64,000 nt of DNA from Ehretia macrophylla. Its lineage: Eukaryota > Streptophyta > Magnoliopsida > Boraginales > Ehretiaceae. Location: the NCBI GenBank assembly GCA_037974665.1, contig CM075770.1:67963850-68027849 (forward strand), read 5' to 3'. Of this stretch, positions 37,401-50,022 are shown in pieces (positions within the stretch are counted from its first letter, which is position 1; every line of letters begins with the position of its first letter). Both the position numbers and the translations under genes were made by a program. The notes beneath the pieces are model-generated. The model was given only the letters and a program-made list of their open reading frames with translations, did no database searches and was not told where the DNA came from.

Positions 37401-39236
37401 ACCAGAACCATTTGAGCACACCGAGCAGCACATCAAGCAAAGAAGAAGGGAAAACAAAGAATGGAATGTGGGAAGCGAGCTTACTGGTCTTTGCTATGGA
37501 TCTTTCCCATCGCTATAGCCTATGCTATATCATCACAAGGCGGGAGAAGATCTAGTTGAATAATGCATAAGAGAAGATCTCTTTGGAATGAACTACACGT
37601 CACCCAGATGGGAAAAGAGTACCCTAGTTTAGTGGTACAGGCTTGATCGCGCTTATGCCCCTTCAAAAGACACCTGACTCTTAATCATAGACAGACTTGC
37701 ACTGACCTCATCATAAGAGTCAAAACCTGGTCTATTCTCTTTCTCAATCTTCGATCGATCATTCTCTGCTTCAAATAGAAGGGCTTTCCTAGCTAACAAA
37801 GAAGTGGGATTGATAATTTAGATCAATTCTTAACTGGACTGAGATGGCCTATACACCAATTGACTGACACCATTCTTGAAGAAACGAAGATCGTTGCGAG
37901 AAGACCACCCTCATGTAAATGCGTAAGCTTGGCAGGTATAGAATGAACCTTGAGATCGGGTTTAATTAAAATGGATTCAAGTAGCGGGAATGTACTAATT
38001 GAATAATCTCCAGCAGGAAAGGAAGGAGCCGAACTAGCTGGGCTAGCAAAGGAGAATTTGGATACGATAGTAACTAGCCCTAAGAAGTTGCTTGAAACTG
38101 TCTTAGAATCCCTACTCGCCCATGTCAGGATTCAACCTAAGGCTTGTTTGAAATCCGAATGAATGGATAATACATACATAAAGAATATGAAGCATAATCA
38201 CCAACTCTTAAACGGTGGCATCTTTGCTTGTTCCTGATGCTTCCATAGAGAGAAATGCCTACTTTCTGAATAAAAGAATTTACAAAAGGCTATTAATCTA
38301 GCTATTGAGTCACCCTAACGGAGAACTCTAACTGAACTTTCAAGCTTTCTTTTTATTATGTGTACTAGTGCCACCTATTTTTTCTTTTCCTAAATAAGTG
38401 GTTAAGTGCTTGAAACTTCTCTAAAGAGAGTTGACTGGCAAAAAATAGATCTTGGCTTAGGGCTTAGACTGACTTCCTTGACTGATAGCTTGAAGCCTAA
38501 GATGGAAAACTTCACTAGTAGAATTTTATTATGATAGTCACCCTTTTATTACTACTCCCGTTTTTTAGGGATGAGCTCTGACTGAATCTATCGAGAAGGG
38601 ATCTAATCCAGATCTTCTATTTTCGACCCGAAATCAATTCTTGAAAGCCTACTTTCTATGTAAACACCTTTAGATTCCGAATCATGCCATGGTTTACCCC
38701 AGATTCTAGGACAAAAGAAATGGACTAAGAGGGGCTTCCTTTGACTTCGATTGGCCTATTCACTCAGCTAGGGAATAAGACTAACCTAATTTCCCTATTC
38801 ACTAAACCCAAGACTCAGGGCAAAGAGAACTGCCTTTGTTCCCTTCCTTCAACTTATAGGATGGAATTCGGACTCCTAACTAAACTCTCTTACGTGAAGA
38901 CCAGATCTTTGAGATCTAAGTACTCCTATGGGGTACTTGGAAACTAACTCGTGGGGCATGATATCCCAAAAATCCTCAAGTACTAGCTGTACTTCCTGAG
39001 AAAGAAGTTGTCTTGGTATTGGATCTGCTCCTGTATTAGCATGAACATGAATTAGATTTTATTCATCTTCTTTATTCTTAAGAGAACCCACCATCCCGAA
39101 TCATTCCTCCGAAGAAAGAAGGTGCCCCTAATTTTGATTTAGTCAAATCTCTAAAAGGAAGAACGACTGATTCACATCAACATCTACTAAGAAATGTTTA
39201 TTCTAAGAAAATGAAGGACATCAATCTCAGGGCTGG

Positions 39237-41522
39237 TGTAATACCCGAGCCCGGAATGTGAAAATTTCTTGTTTAATATTTTGAAAATTATATTTTCTTA
39301 GATTCTTTGAGATTTAATTGTTACTTCTTTGCTGTCACCACGTGCATTGCATATCGAGAGCGATAGATAGAGAACAGTTTCTAGTCCTCAGCAAATAGTG
39401 AAACTAGTATTTAGATGACTTAAATTTTATATTTTAATTGTTGTTAGCTATAATTAATTTTTTCTTAGTTAATATGGCTTTAAAATGCACAAAATAAGGC
39501 CATTTGACCCAATTTTAAGTTATTTGACCAAGGGCTTTGACCCTTTGACCAAGTAGTCATCTTATAATAGTTAAAACAAAGCAAAATGAAAAAAATAAAA
39601 GCTGAAATTACAGAGGGAGCAGGCCGAAACAAGAGGGAAAGAAAAAAGAATTTCAACCTTCAAAAATTCAAATCTTCGCATGAGCTCGTGCGGGGTGATT
39701 TTCGAGGTGTCCAGCGTTGTTTTCCTAGCGACTAGGAGTGCCTAAGGTGAGGGAAGCATGTTATTTGCGCATTTAAATGTTATGTATGTCAACTTTATGA
39801 TTTTTGAGATTTATCTGTAGATTGTTGTTTACAGCGTTTTGATGCTTCTAGAATGTTCCTTGGCAATTGTAGAACGTGTATTTATAGCTTTTTAACATTC
39901 TCTGCGGTTAAATGTTGAGATTGCAATTTAAAATGTCAATTGAATAGTGTTTTGTGAATAGTAAATCCTTGAAACGCTGAAGTTGTGCTGTTATATTATC
40001 CGTTGATGTAGAAATGTGCTAGGTATGCTAGAATGCCTAAATGCATGGTTTGTTTGGGTTGCGTAATGAAAAAAACGAGAAATATGCTTTGGTGAAAGTC
40101 GAGGTCGTTTAGGTCGACTTTAGCATTTTCTCGTTTTACGTGTTGGCATTATTTCGGGAGGCCATGGAAGCACTTTTGGTGCAATTATGGCGTTGGTTGG
40201 GTGTTTGGTTGATATAGTTGTAGTTCAAACGAGCAAAGGGGGAAATCGAGACTTTACGTTAATTCTAGGGTTAAGTAGGATTTCGGGGTCATTAGACGTG
40301 CCTTATGGTGACCTAAGAAGATTGGCGAAGTCGGTTTCCAGAACTCGTGGCTCGTTTGGAAATGGTAGTGTTTTGATAGTTGGGGCCGATTTGTGATTTT
40401 GCTTGTTTTCTTGATATTATGCCTATAAAATGCTTAGGGTTGCTTGATATACTTGTTTGAATTGATTTTGATTGAAATGCTTATCAACTGTTGCTATTGC
40501 GTGCGAGAGTAACCTACTTTGTTATTCTCCCACGTGTGGCTTTATTGCTAGTTTATTGCCTTGTATCGAGTCTTGCATTGCATAGTGTCCCACGCGTGAG
40601 TGATGGGCCTCTCTAGGTAGCCTCGGGTTGCCAGTGTTGGTTGCTCTAGCTCTATGGCTATTCCCTCTTCTTGCTTGTGTTGCCTCCCAGGGAGATTTGG
40701 GTTGTAGATTGATGGATACTTCTGGGGTATTCCAAACTGGTATTATAAGGTGGTTTGGGCCGGCGCGTCGTCATCAAATTTGTGATTGAAAGTTGCTCGT
40801 GGAAGGAGTATCGTATCCTTTGATTCAGTGTTTATAGCTTAAATGTTTGTTTTGTTTGTTGTTGGCTTTAATTGTTTATCTACATGATATTTGTATGAAT
40901 TGCTTGACTAATTGCATTGCATACTCCTCTCATCTCCGTCCTTGAGACCAATTGCCCTCGCTGAGCAATAGTTTTTGCTCATTCCTTTCTATACTATATT
41001 TTTACAAGAGTAGTTGAAGCAGACCCTATTGAGGTAATAGAGGAGGAGGAGCAGGTGGAGGTGTTTCTGTGATTGCACTTCTTTGCTTTGCTGGTGGTTG
41101 GTTGCCAGACTTTTGTGTGAGCCATGCTTGATGTGTTTAATGCTTGGTTGTCGCTTTATTTTGAGGCTTGTAGCCTTGTATGTAGTATCTATTTTGAGGC
41201 CTAGATGGTCTTATGTTGTAAAGGATTAAAGGTTGTAATGTTGTAAATATATACTCATGTGACTAGTAAGGAAATGCATGCTATTGGTTAATTGTTTAGT
41301 GGCATAAATAATTGTGTAGTATGCATATCATTTTTGGGTTGCAAAGTTGTTAATGAAAAGATGTATGTTTTCTAAAAGAATGTTGGCTTGTTTCAAATGA
41401 ATGTTGTGGGTTCTTGAATATTATATTGAATGTAGGGTTTCGGAACGTCCACGGTACAAGGGAGACTCCGTCCGTGTGTCAGGTCCGGGCTTGGCTTTTC
41501 GGGGTCGGGTCGGGGCGTGACA
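39237..41522 (+). repeat. 5' LTR of element C
   Basis: 2286 bases, TGTAATACCC to GGGGCGTGACA. It contains a 20-base hairpin (40962-40981, TGAGCAATAGTTTTTGCTCA) and a donor-like CCTAAGGTGAGG near 39750. The acceptor position reads ACAAG here but ACAGG in the 3' LTR. It is distantly related to D1 and D2 in its middle part. Confidence 0.92.
40962..40981 (+). promoter_or_regulatory. Perfect hairpin in 5' LTR of element C
   Basis: TGAGCAA TAGTTT TTGCTCA: seven-base arms and a six-base loop, repeated exactly in the 3' LTR at 48183-48202 although neighbouring bases differ. It lies just before the acceptor-like site. Function unknown. Confidence 0.5.
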
Positions 41523-41530
41523 TCTTTAGG

Positions 41531-41542
41531 TTGTATCAGAGC
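41531..41542 (+). other. Primer-binding site of element C, initiator Met tRNA type with one mismatch
   Basis: TTGTATCAGAGC lies eight bases after the LTR end; the usual site is TGGTATCAGAGC. The one difference is G to T. Confidence 0.75.
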
Positions 41543-41834
41543 ATGATAGTCTTGTAGGAGCCGGGATATGTTTCTCGGTCTGTGGGGTAAAGGTCCAAAA
41601 TGCTAGAATATTATTGTATAATTGTTAAGTGGAAAGAAAATGTTATAGCATGACTTTATGAACCTGGAGTGCTTATGTGTTTAAAGTGAATTAGTTTGGC
41701 ATGTCAATCTTGTGTTATGTGAATTGCGTGTTAGAATGTTGATTGTTATTGACTTGAGTGTTATCTAATCTTATGTGCTATATTTCTGTCTATAAACTAC
41801 TTTTATATGCTGCCAGCTATTGTGAATTGCTACT

Positions 41835-43268
41835 ATGCCGCCACGTCGTGGTACTCAAGGTCTAGGGTCAGATGAAGAAGCAGCAGAACAGGGTCAGCAA
41901 CCGTTGCCTGAGCAGTTTATGGCTACTATGACTACAACGGTTAACCGGATTACCCAGGTACTGCATGAGCAGAGGCAGGACAGGAATAATAATCCCCAGG
42001 GAAATCAAGCTAATCCTGGTGGACAGGGGTATAAAGTTGAGAATAACCAGTTAGAGAAATTCTTGAGGCACGAGGCGGGAAAGTTCTTCGGAGAGCCGGA
42101 TGATGAGGCAGCCGAGAGATGGATTAATCGTGTTGAGAAAATTTTCACTGCTTTGAGGTACACTGATGAGGCAAGAATAGATTATGCGTCATTCCTATTT
42201 GAGGGTAATGCAGAGCAGTGGTGGAATACTATCCGGAGGAGGTGGGATTGTGAGGATGTACCACATTTATGGGATGATTTTGTAAGTGAGTTTCGGGACA
42301 AGTATATTCCCGAGATGGCTATGGAAAGGGGGGAAGATGAGTTTGTAGCCCGGAAGCAGGGAAACATGACTGTTGCACAGTACGAGGCTAGGTTTGTCAG
42401 CCTGTCGAGGTATATGCCCGAGCTGGTACGACCAGCTATGAGGATGATTCATAGGTTTGTTCGTGGGCTGAGAATGGATATTCAGTTGCATTTGACTGGG
42501 CAGACCTATACTACTTTTCCCGAGGCATTCCAAGCAGCCTCGAAGTTTGAGAAACGGAAGGCTGAGTTGTTAGCTGAGAGTAGTCAGCCGAGTAAGAAGC
42601 AGTATTTGGGCCAGAGCAGCCAGAGTCAGCCGAGGCAGTATCAGACTTCTGCACAGGTTCCTCAGCAACGTCCGTATCAGCTACAACAGCAGTTTCAAGC
42701 TAGGCCAGCTGTGACTAGGCCTCAGCAGGGAAGTACAGTTCCTACTACTGACAGAGCCCCGGCACCTACAGGAAACATTGTTGTAAGGCAAAATCAGCAG
42801 TGTAACTATTGTAATCGATCGGGGCATATTGAGGCTAATTGTTGGAGAAATAGTGGTAAATGCAAAGGTTGTGGGAGCGATGACCATAGGGTGAGAGATT
42901 GCCCTAAGTATAACAATGTTCAGGGTCATACTGGAGGCCAGGGTGTTCAGAATAGGGCTGCAGGTGCACGTCCAGCACAGAGGATTCAGGCTAGGGTCTT
43001 TGCACTAGATGTAGAAGAGCTACCCGATACTACAGCTATTGTGGAAGGTACCTTTCTTCTCAATACTCAGCCAGTTAAAGTTTTGATTGATCCCGGAGCT
43101 ACACATTCATTTATAATTCCTGCATGTGCACGATCTGTGAATGTTTGCATTGATAAACTGCCGCATGAAGTTGAAGTTAGTACGCCTTTGGGTGCAAAAT
43201 TTGTTACTGAGTCTATTTGCAAATCTTGTATATATGCATTGAAAACCATAAATTTCCTGCTGATTTAA
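41835..43268 (+). pseudogene. Gag and start of protease of element C
   Basis: This is open for 477 codons from an ATG 313 bases after the LTR. The retrotransposon Gag core spans about residues 75-240 (WINRVEKIFTALRYTDEARI, GNAEQWWNTIRRRW, EFRDKYIP). A Gln-rich linker follows at 250-300, then two CCHC knuckles at 323-336 and 343-356 (CNYCNRSGHIEANC, CKGCGSDDHRVRDC). The aspartic protease begins near 400; its active-site triad reads Asp419-Pro420-Gly421 where Asp-Ser-Gly is expected (element A has DSG). A one- or two-base indel near 43230 shifts the frame, and the rest of the protease continues in the frame that opens at 43217. Gag would form the particle and bind RNA, but pol cannot be read through. 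Confidence 0.88.
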
Positions 43269-46200
43269 TTATATTGCCATTCCGTGACTTTGAAATCATT
43301 TTGGGAATGGACTGGTTGGGGAAGTACTATGCTCAGTTGGATCGTAGAACAAAGATTGTTTATCTTCAGGTTCCTGACCTACCAGTACTGGAGATTGTTG
43401 GGAACTGTAGGGCTGCCCGAATTCCTCTTTTATCAGCGATCAAGACTTCTAAGTTGTTGAGTAAAGGTTGTGAAGCTTACTTATCTTATTTGATCAATCA
43501 GCCTGCTGATAAGTTGAATTTGAATGAGGTTCCGATTGTTAGAGACTTCCCTGGTGTATTTCCTGAGGAATTACTAGGTTTACCACCGGATAGGGAGATT
43601 GAGTTCGTGATTGATCTTGTGCCAGGCACTGTGCCAATTTCTAGGAGTCCTTATAGAATGGCATCGGCTGAACTTCAGGAATTAAAAATTCAGCTTCAGA
43701 ACTTGCTTGAGAAAGGGTTTATACAACCTAGTTCTTCACCGTGGGGTGCACCTGTGTTGTTTGTGAGAAAGAAAGACGGCACGCTACGGTTATGTATTGA
43801 TTACAGGGGACTTAATCAAGTCACGATTAAGAACAAATACCCCTTGCCGTTGATTGAAGAATTGTTTGACCAATTGTAGGGTGCGAGCGTTTACTCTAAA
43901 TTTGATTTGAAGCAGGGTTACTATCAACTTAGGATTCGGAGTGATGATATACCTAAGACGGCATTCAGGACTAGATATGGCCACTATGAATTTGTTGTGT
44001 TGCTGTTTGGATTGACGAATGCACCAGTCGCATTCATGGACTTAATGCAAAGGGTTTTTCGAACTTATCTTGATCAGTTTGTCGTAATCTTTATTGACGA
44101 CATTTTAGTGTACTCGAAGAATGAGGCTGAGCATGAACAACATTTGAAGATTGTGCTACAGACTTTGCAGGAAAACAAGCTTTTTGCTAAATTCAGCAAG
44201 TGTGAATTCTGGTTGAATCAGATATCTTTTCTAGGTCATATCATTTCAGATCAAGGAATTTTAGTGGACCCAGCTAAGATTGAAGTTGTTTCATCATGGA
44301 AGAAACCTGAGACGGTGTCAGAGATTCGGAGTTTTCTTGGATTGGCAGGTTACTACTGGAGATTTGTTAAAGACTTTTCCAAAATTTCTGGACCTTTAAG
44401 CCAGTTGACTCGGAAGAAAGTTACTTACAACTGGGATGCTAAATGTGAATCCAGTTTCCAAGAATTGAAGAAGAGACTAACTACAGCTCCTATATTAGCT
44501 TTACCTGAGGGAACAGAGAACTTTGTTGTTTACAGTGATGCATCTAAAGAAGGTTTGGGCTATCTTTTAATGTAGAATGGTAAGGTGATTGCTTATGCTT
44601 CTAGGAAGTTGAAACCTTATGAAGTCAATTACCCTACACATGATCTTGAGTTAGCTGCAGTTGTGTTTGCTTTGAAGAAGTGGCGTCACTACTTGTGGGG
44701 TAGCAGATTTGAAATTTTTACTGACCACAAGAGTCTCAAGTATTTGTTTTCACAGAAGGATCTGAATATGAGGCAGCGGAGATAGCTAGAGCTATTGAGT
44801 GGTTATAACTGTTCTATTAACTACGTGCCAGGTAAGGCAAATGTTGTTGCTGATGCTTTGAGCCGAAAGGCTACTGTTGCAAGCTTAATTATCAAGGATT
44901 GGGAGACTTTGGAAGAAATTTGTTCGTGGAAGCCAGAAGCTACTGAGGTAGGGATTCGATTTGCTAGTTTGCAGATTCAGTCAGGGTTGCTAGCACAAAT
45001 CAGAGAGGCTCAGAAGACTGATCCTCACATCTTGAAAATCCAAGAAAAATCAAAAGGGGGAGAGTCGGAGTTTAAATTACATACAGATGGTATCTTCAGA
45101 TTCAGGGACAGGGTGTGTGTTCCTGGTGATCCGACTTTGAAGAATGAGATTCTGTCCGAGGCACATAATTCGAGGTATACGATTCACCCGGGCAGTACTA
45201 AGATGTATAGAGATTTGAAACAACATTTCTGGTGGAACAATATGAAGATGGAGATTGTTGGGTATGTATCCAGATGTTTGACTTGTCAGAGGGTTAAAGT
45301 TGAGCATCAGAGGCCAGCTGGGCTTCTACAGCCGTTGTCGATTCCGCAATGGAAGTGGGTGCATATAAAAATGGACCTTGTGACCGATCTTCCTAGATCT
45401 CCGAGAGGATATGATTCTGTTTGGGTTGTTGTGGACCGCTTGACTAAAGTTATACATTTTATTCCCGTGAACAAACAAGATAGCCTTGATAAGCTAGCTG
45501 AGCTTTATATTGCTAATATTGTGAAATTGCATGGTGTGCCACAGATTGTAGTGTCAGATATAGATTCAGATCTCGTTTTTGGCATAAGTTGCAAGAGGCC
45601 ATGGGAACTAAGTTGAGCTTCAGCACTGCATACCATCCACAAACTGATGGCCAGTCTGAGAGAACTATCAGGAACTTGGAAGACATGCTTCGAGCATGTG
45701 TGCTAGACTTTGGGAAGAATTGGGAGAAGTTTTTGCCTTTAGCGGAGTTCGCCTACAACAATAGGTATCAATCTACTATAGGTATGGCTCCCTACGAGGC
45801 GTTGTATGGTCGTAAATGCAGATCTCCGTTATATTGGGAAAAGGTTGGAGAGATGAGAACAGTTGATCCGATTGTGTTACCTGAGATGATTAAGATGGTA
45901 GATAATGTTCACATTATTCGCCAGCGTATGCTTACAGCTCAGAGTCGTCAGAAGAGTTATGCGGATAAGCACCGTCGGGATCTTGAGTTTGATTTGGGAG
46001 ATTGGGTGTTTCTTAAGATTTCTCCTCGAAAGGGGTTGATTCGGCACGGTAAGAGCGGGAAACTTAGTCCCAGGTATGTGGGTCCGTATGAGATCACCGA
46101 AAAGGTAGGTCCTTTGGCTTATCGGTTAGCTTTGCCTCCGAGCTTGTCGAGACTGCACGATGTTTTTCACGTGTCTATGTTAAAGAAATACCATCCAGAT

Positions 46201-46445
46201 CCTTTACATGTACTTGAACCAGAGTCTTTGCAGATTGAAGAAAAGTTGTCTTATGATGATAAACCGATTAAAATTGTGGATCGAAAAGTTCAGGAGCTTC
46301 GCAGGAAGAGTATTCCGTTAGTAAGGTTCTGTGGAATCATCATGGGTTTGAGGAAGCGACTTGGGAAAGAGAGGACCAAGTTCGGAATCAGTATCCGAAG
46401 TTGTTTGTTGACCAGATAAGAATTGCGTGGGCGCAATTGTTTTAA
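43217..46445 (+). pseudogene. Degenerate pol of element C: protease end, RT, RNase H, integrase, chromodomain
   Basis: Order: end of protease with [11 protein letters not shown], then reverse transcriptase at about 43610-44390 ([10 protein letters not shown] near 44090). RNase H follows at about 44500-44740 ([26 protein letters not shown]). The integrase zinc finger has both His and both Cys (EAHNSRYTIHPG ... CLTC), the core has LVTDLPRSPRG and VSDIDSD, and the third acid sits in DGQSERT. The tail ends with a chromodomain-like [13 protein letters not shown] in a shifted frame and stops at 46445 within the start of the polypurine tract. Breaks: TAG near 43877, 44573 and 44783 (expected Gln, Gln, Trp), a frameshift near 45570 and another near 46325. 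Non-functional. Confidence 0.9.
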
Positions 46446-46456
46446 GGGGGAGAGGG
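46444..46456 (+). other. Polypurine tract of element C
   Basis: AAGGGGGAGAGGG directly precedes the 3' LTR start TGTAATACCC; its first bases overlap the natural stop of pol. Confidence 0.82.
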
Positions 46457-48743
46457 TGTAATACCCGAGCCCGGAATGTGAAAATTTCTTTTTTATTATT
46501 TTGAAAATTATATTTTCTTAGATTCTTTGAGATTTAATTGTTAGTTATTTGCTGTCGTAACGTGCATTGCATATCGAGAGCGATAGGTAGAGAACGGTTT
46601 CTAGTCCTCAGTAAATAGTGAAACTAGTATTTAGATGACTTAAATTTTATATTTTAATTGTTGGTAGCTATAATTAATTTTTTCTTAGTTAATATGGCTT
46701 TAAAATGCACAAAATAAGGCCATTTGACCCAATTTTAAGTTATTTGACCAAGGGCGTTGACCCTTTGACCAAGAAGACATCTTATAATAGTTAAAACAAA
46801 GCAAAATGAAAAAAATAAAAGCTGAAATCAGAGAGGGAGCAGGCCGAAAAAAGAGGGAAAGAAAAAAAATTTTCAACCTTCAAAAAATTCAAATCGTCGT
46901 GTGAGCTCGTGCGGGGTGATTTCCGAGGTGTCCAGCGTTGTTTTCCTAGTGACTAGGAGTGCCTAAGGTGAGGGAAGCATGTTATTTGCGCATTTAAATG
47001 TTATGTATGTCAACTTTGTGATTTTTGAGATTTATCCGTAGATTGTTGTTTAAAGTGTTTTGATGCTTCTAAGATGTTCCTTGACAATTGTAGAACGTGT
47101 ATTTATAGCTTTTTAACATTTTCTGCGGTTAAATGTTGAGATTGCAATTTAAATTGTCAATTGAATAGTGTTTTGTGAATAGTAAATCTTTAAAATGATG
47201 AAGTTGCGCTGTTATGCTATCCGTTGATGTAGAAATGTGTTAGGTATGCTAGAATGCCTAAATGCATGGTTTGTTTGGGTTGCGTAATGGAAAAAATGAG
47301 AATTATGCCTTGGTAAAAGTTAGGGTCGTTTAGGTCGAGTTTGGCATTTTCTCGTTTTGCGTGTTGGCATTGTTTCGGGAGGCCATGGAAGCACATTTGG
47401 TGCGATTATGGCGTTGGTTGGGTGTTTGGTTGATATAGTTGTAGTTCAAACGAGCAAAGGGGGAAATCGGGACTTTACGTTAATTCTAGGGTTAAGGAGG
47501 GTTTCGGGGTCATTAGACGTGCCTTATGGTGACCTAGGATGATTGGCGAAGTCGATTTCCAGAACTCGTGGCTCGTTTGGAAATGGTAGTGTTTTGATAG
47601 TTGGGGCCGATTTGTGATTTTGCTTGTTTCCTTGATATTATGCCTATAGAATGCTTAGGGTTGCTTGATATACTTGTTTGAATTGATTTTGATTGAAATG
47701 CTTATCAACTATTGCTATTGCGTGCGAGAGTAACCTACTTTGTTATTCTCCCACGTGTGGCTTTATTGCTCGTTTATCGCCTTGTATCGAGTCTTGCATT
47801 GCATAGTGTCCCGCGCGTGAGTGATGGGCCTCTCTGGGTAGCCTCGGGTTGCCAGTGTTGGTTGCTCTAGCGCTGTGGCTATTCCTTCTTCTTGCTTGGG
47901 TTGCCTCCCAGGAAGATTTGGGTCGTAGATTGATGGATAATTCCGGGGTATTCCAAACTGGTGTTATAAGGTGGTTTGGGCCGGCGCGTCGTCATCGAAT
48001 TTGTGATTGAAAGTTGCTCGTGAAAAGAGTATCGTATCCTTTGATTGAGTGTTTATAGCTTAAATGTTTGTTTTGTTTGTTGGTGGCTTTAATTGTTTAT
48101 CTATATGATATTTGTATGAATTGCTTGACTAAATGCATTGCATACTCCTCTCATCTCCGTCCTTGAGACCAATTGCCCTCGTTGAGCAATAGTTTTTGCT
48201 CATTCCTTTCTATACTATATTTTTACAGGAGTAGTTGAGGCAGACCCTATTGAGGTAATAGAGGAGGAGGAGCAGGTGGAGGTGTTTCTGTGATTTCACT
48301 TCTTTGCTTTGCTGGTGGTTGGTTGCCAGACTTTTGTGCAAGCCATGCTTGATGTGTTTAATGCTTGGTTGTCGCTTTATTTTGAGGCTTGTAGCCTTGT
48401 ATGTAGTATCTATTTTGAGGCCTAGATGGTCTTATGTTGTAAAGGATTAAAGGTTGTAATGTTGTAAATATATACTCATGTGACTAGTAAGGAAATGCAT
48501 GCTAACGGTTAATTGTTTAGTGGCATAAATAATTGTGTAGTATGCATATCATTTTTGGGTTGCAAAGTTGTTAATGAAAAGATGTATATTTTCTAAAAGA
48601 ATGTTGGCTTGTTTCAAATGAATGTTGTGGGTTCTTGAATATTATATTGAATGTAGGGTTTTAGAACGTCCACGGTACAGGGGAAACTCCGTCCGTGTGT
48701 CGGGTCCGGGCTTGTCTTTTTGGGGTCGGGTCGGGGCGTGACA
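46457..48743 (+). repeat. 3' LTR of element C
   Basis: 2287 bases, nearly colinear with the 5' LTR. It keeps the acceptor-like TTTTTACAGGAG at about 48220-48232, followed in phase 2 by about 20 acidic codons to TGA near 48294. Confidence 0.92.
48183..48294 (+). promoter_or_regulatory. Hairpin, acceptor-like site and acidic mini open frame in 3' LTR of element C
   Basis: Hairpin at 48183-48202, pyrimidine-rich TTTCTATACTATATTTTTACAG, then GA plus an open segment encoding VVEADPIEVIEEEEQVEVFL and a stop. The other two phases stop within three codons. Comparable arrangements occur in B, D and E. Confidence 0.35.
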
Positions 48744-49583
48744 GCCTGAGTCAAAATAGATATGATAATGATGCCATCAGTGAACATCCTTTCTTTAGTA
48801 CCGAAAGTAGGGTGGGGTAAAGAAGCCCAAGTTTGCCAGAACGAGGAAATCTCATTAGGAAAGGCGCCACAAAAGCAAAAGGTGGACTAGTCCCTTGAAA
48901 GTTAGATTTCAAGAGAGAAGTGACAGTTAATATACTTCCTGGAAATCAAATTCCAAATGAGATATTTCAATCCATCGGACAAGCACATCCGCTACTAGTA
49001 ATAGGATGCCTGATGATCTTCTCCCATCAGAATAATAAGGCTTTGAATGGGCCTGGAGATGACTTAATGGCTAGAGAGCTCCCTTGCTGACTAAGAAGGG
49101 ATGAGCACTTCATTACTTCCTCTAACTAACCAACTGAGGGACCTGCTAAGATCATAGGTTGGAGATAAGCGGACTCTGTCTTCCTAGCCCTTGAAGGCGT
49201 ACCGGTTGATGCTTGTGTCATAGAAAAAAAGTCTGGGAAAGTGAAAGCAGAGTAAGGGAAGTCGGGGCAAGGAGAAGGTTCAGTTTAGCAGCATTATCTT
49301 ACTTCGCCGTCTTTTGGGGATGAAGTAGTCCTTTTTCAAATAGATGGTAGTTTGGCTAAGGCATTAACTAACAGGGGCATTGATCCATTAGTCGTTTGGA
49401 TCCCTGGCCTGGAGGGAAAGAAAAAGAATAAGGCAAGCTAGGAATGGACTGAAAGCAGGAATACGAACTGTTTGAGACCGAGCCTTCTATCGATTCACCG
49501 ATTGCATCAAAGCCCTTTTAGGCATTTTTTTAGGCAGGCCAAGAGAGACTCTGTTTTCCAAATCAGTTGTCAGAGAGCCCCTT
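48744..49583. other. Organelle-like segment 3, nothing recognised
   Basis: 840 bases between elements C and E with the same texture as segments 1 and 2. No open frame of note, RNA gene or repeat was identified. Confidence 0.45.
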
Positions 49584-49609
49584 TGTGAGGCCCGACCCCG
49601 AATAGCTTG

Positions 49610-50022
49610 TTTTACCTCAATTAGTGTGCCCTAATCTCAATTAGGGTGTCATATATGATATCACGTATACTTACCTTGAGATACGTACCTTAACCCTGAA
49701 TACGTGCATTCCTTTGACCAACATGTATTTACCTCGATTTACATGCCTTAAACCTAGATTTACATGACTAATCTTGGGTTACGTGCATTATCTTGGGTTA
49801 CATATACTCCTATTAGAATATATGCATTTGTCTCAAAGTATGAGCCTTAACCTAGATTTAAGTGTCATACCTTGATTTACGTGTATTGCATTGAATAACG
49901 TGCCTTATATTGGTTTACGTGCATTACCTAGGGTTGGGTGCAATTGCATTAGAATCCGTACATTCACTTAGAAGTGCGTACTTTACCTCGTAGTACGTGC
50001 CCCAACCCTAGGAATATGTGCC
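49610..50022 (+). repeat. Degenerate 20-bp tandem repeat (about 21 units) at the 5' end of element E
   Basis: Units of 18-22 bases resemble TTACCTNGATTTACGTGCMT; examples are CTTAACCCTGAATACGTGCA, TTACCTCGATTTACATGC, TAATCTTGGGTTACGTGCA and CTTATATTGGTTTACGTGCA. Units are individually diverged, so the array is old or under relaxed constraint. The repeated core ACGTGC contains the ACGTG bZIP/bHLH recognition core. Confidence 0.75.

Larger units (their letters stand above)
24641..39236. other. Organelle-like (probable NUMT) segment 2, gene fragments only
   Basis: This 14.6-kb continuation of segment 1 contains the Tat-like integrase fragment, the GMC oxidoreductase pseudogene, plastid trnA-rrn23 and trnN pieces, an unidentified broken frame and a LINE scrap, listed separately. 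The remainder (about 25500-26390, 27130-29690, 30760-34800, 35600-37260, 37400-39236) holds nothing I recognise. Plastid inserts, retroelement fragments and nuclear gene pieces together are characteristic of plant mitochondrial intergenic DNA, which is the main argument for a NUMT. Confidence 0.6.
39237..48743 (+). mobile_element. Element C: full-length Ty3/gypsy chromovirus-type retrotransposon, degenerate
   Basis: This 9507-base plus-strand element has LTRs at 39237-41522 and 46457-48743, a primer-binding site just inside the left LTR, gag-pol from 41835 to 46445, and a polypurine tract against the right LTR. Ends are TGTAATACCC...GGCGTGACA. The flanks GGCTG(G) and GCCTG give no exact target-site duplication. 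The first about 530 bases of the two LTRs differ at roughly 25 positions by eye, so the insertion is not recent. Gag-pol is broken by about six stops or frameshifts. It interrupts the organelle-like block. Confidence 0.92.

Noticed and set aside
39231..48748. Target-site duplication for element C (GGCTG or GCTGG against GCCTG)
   Set aside because: The pentamers agree in only three or four positions depending on alignment; not convincing, although both LTR ends are clear.
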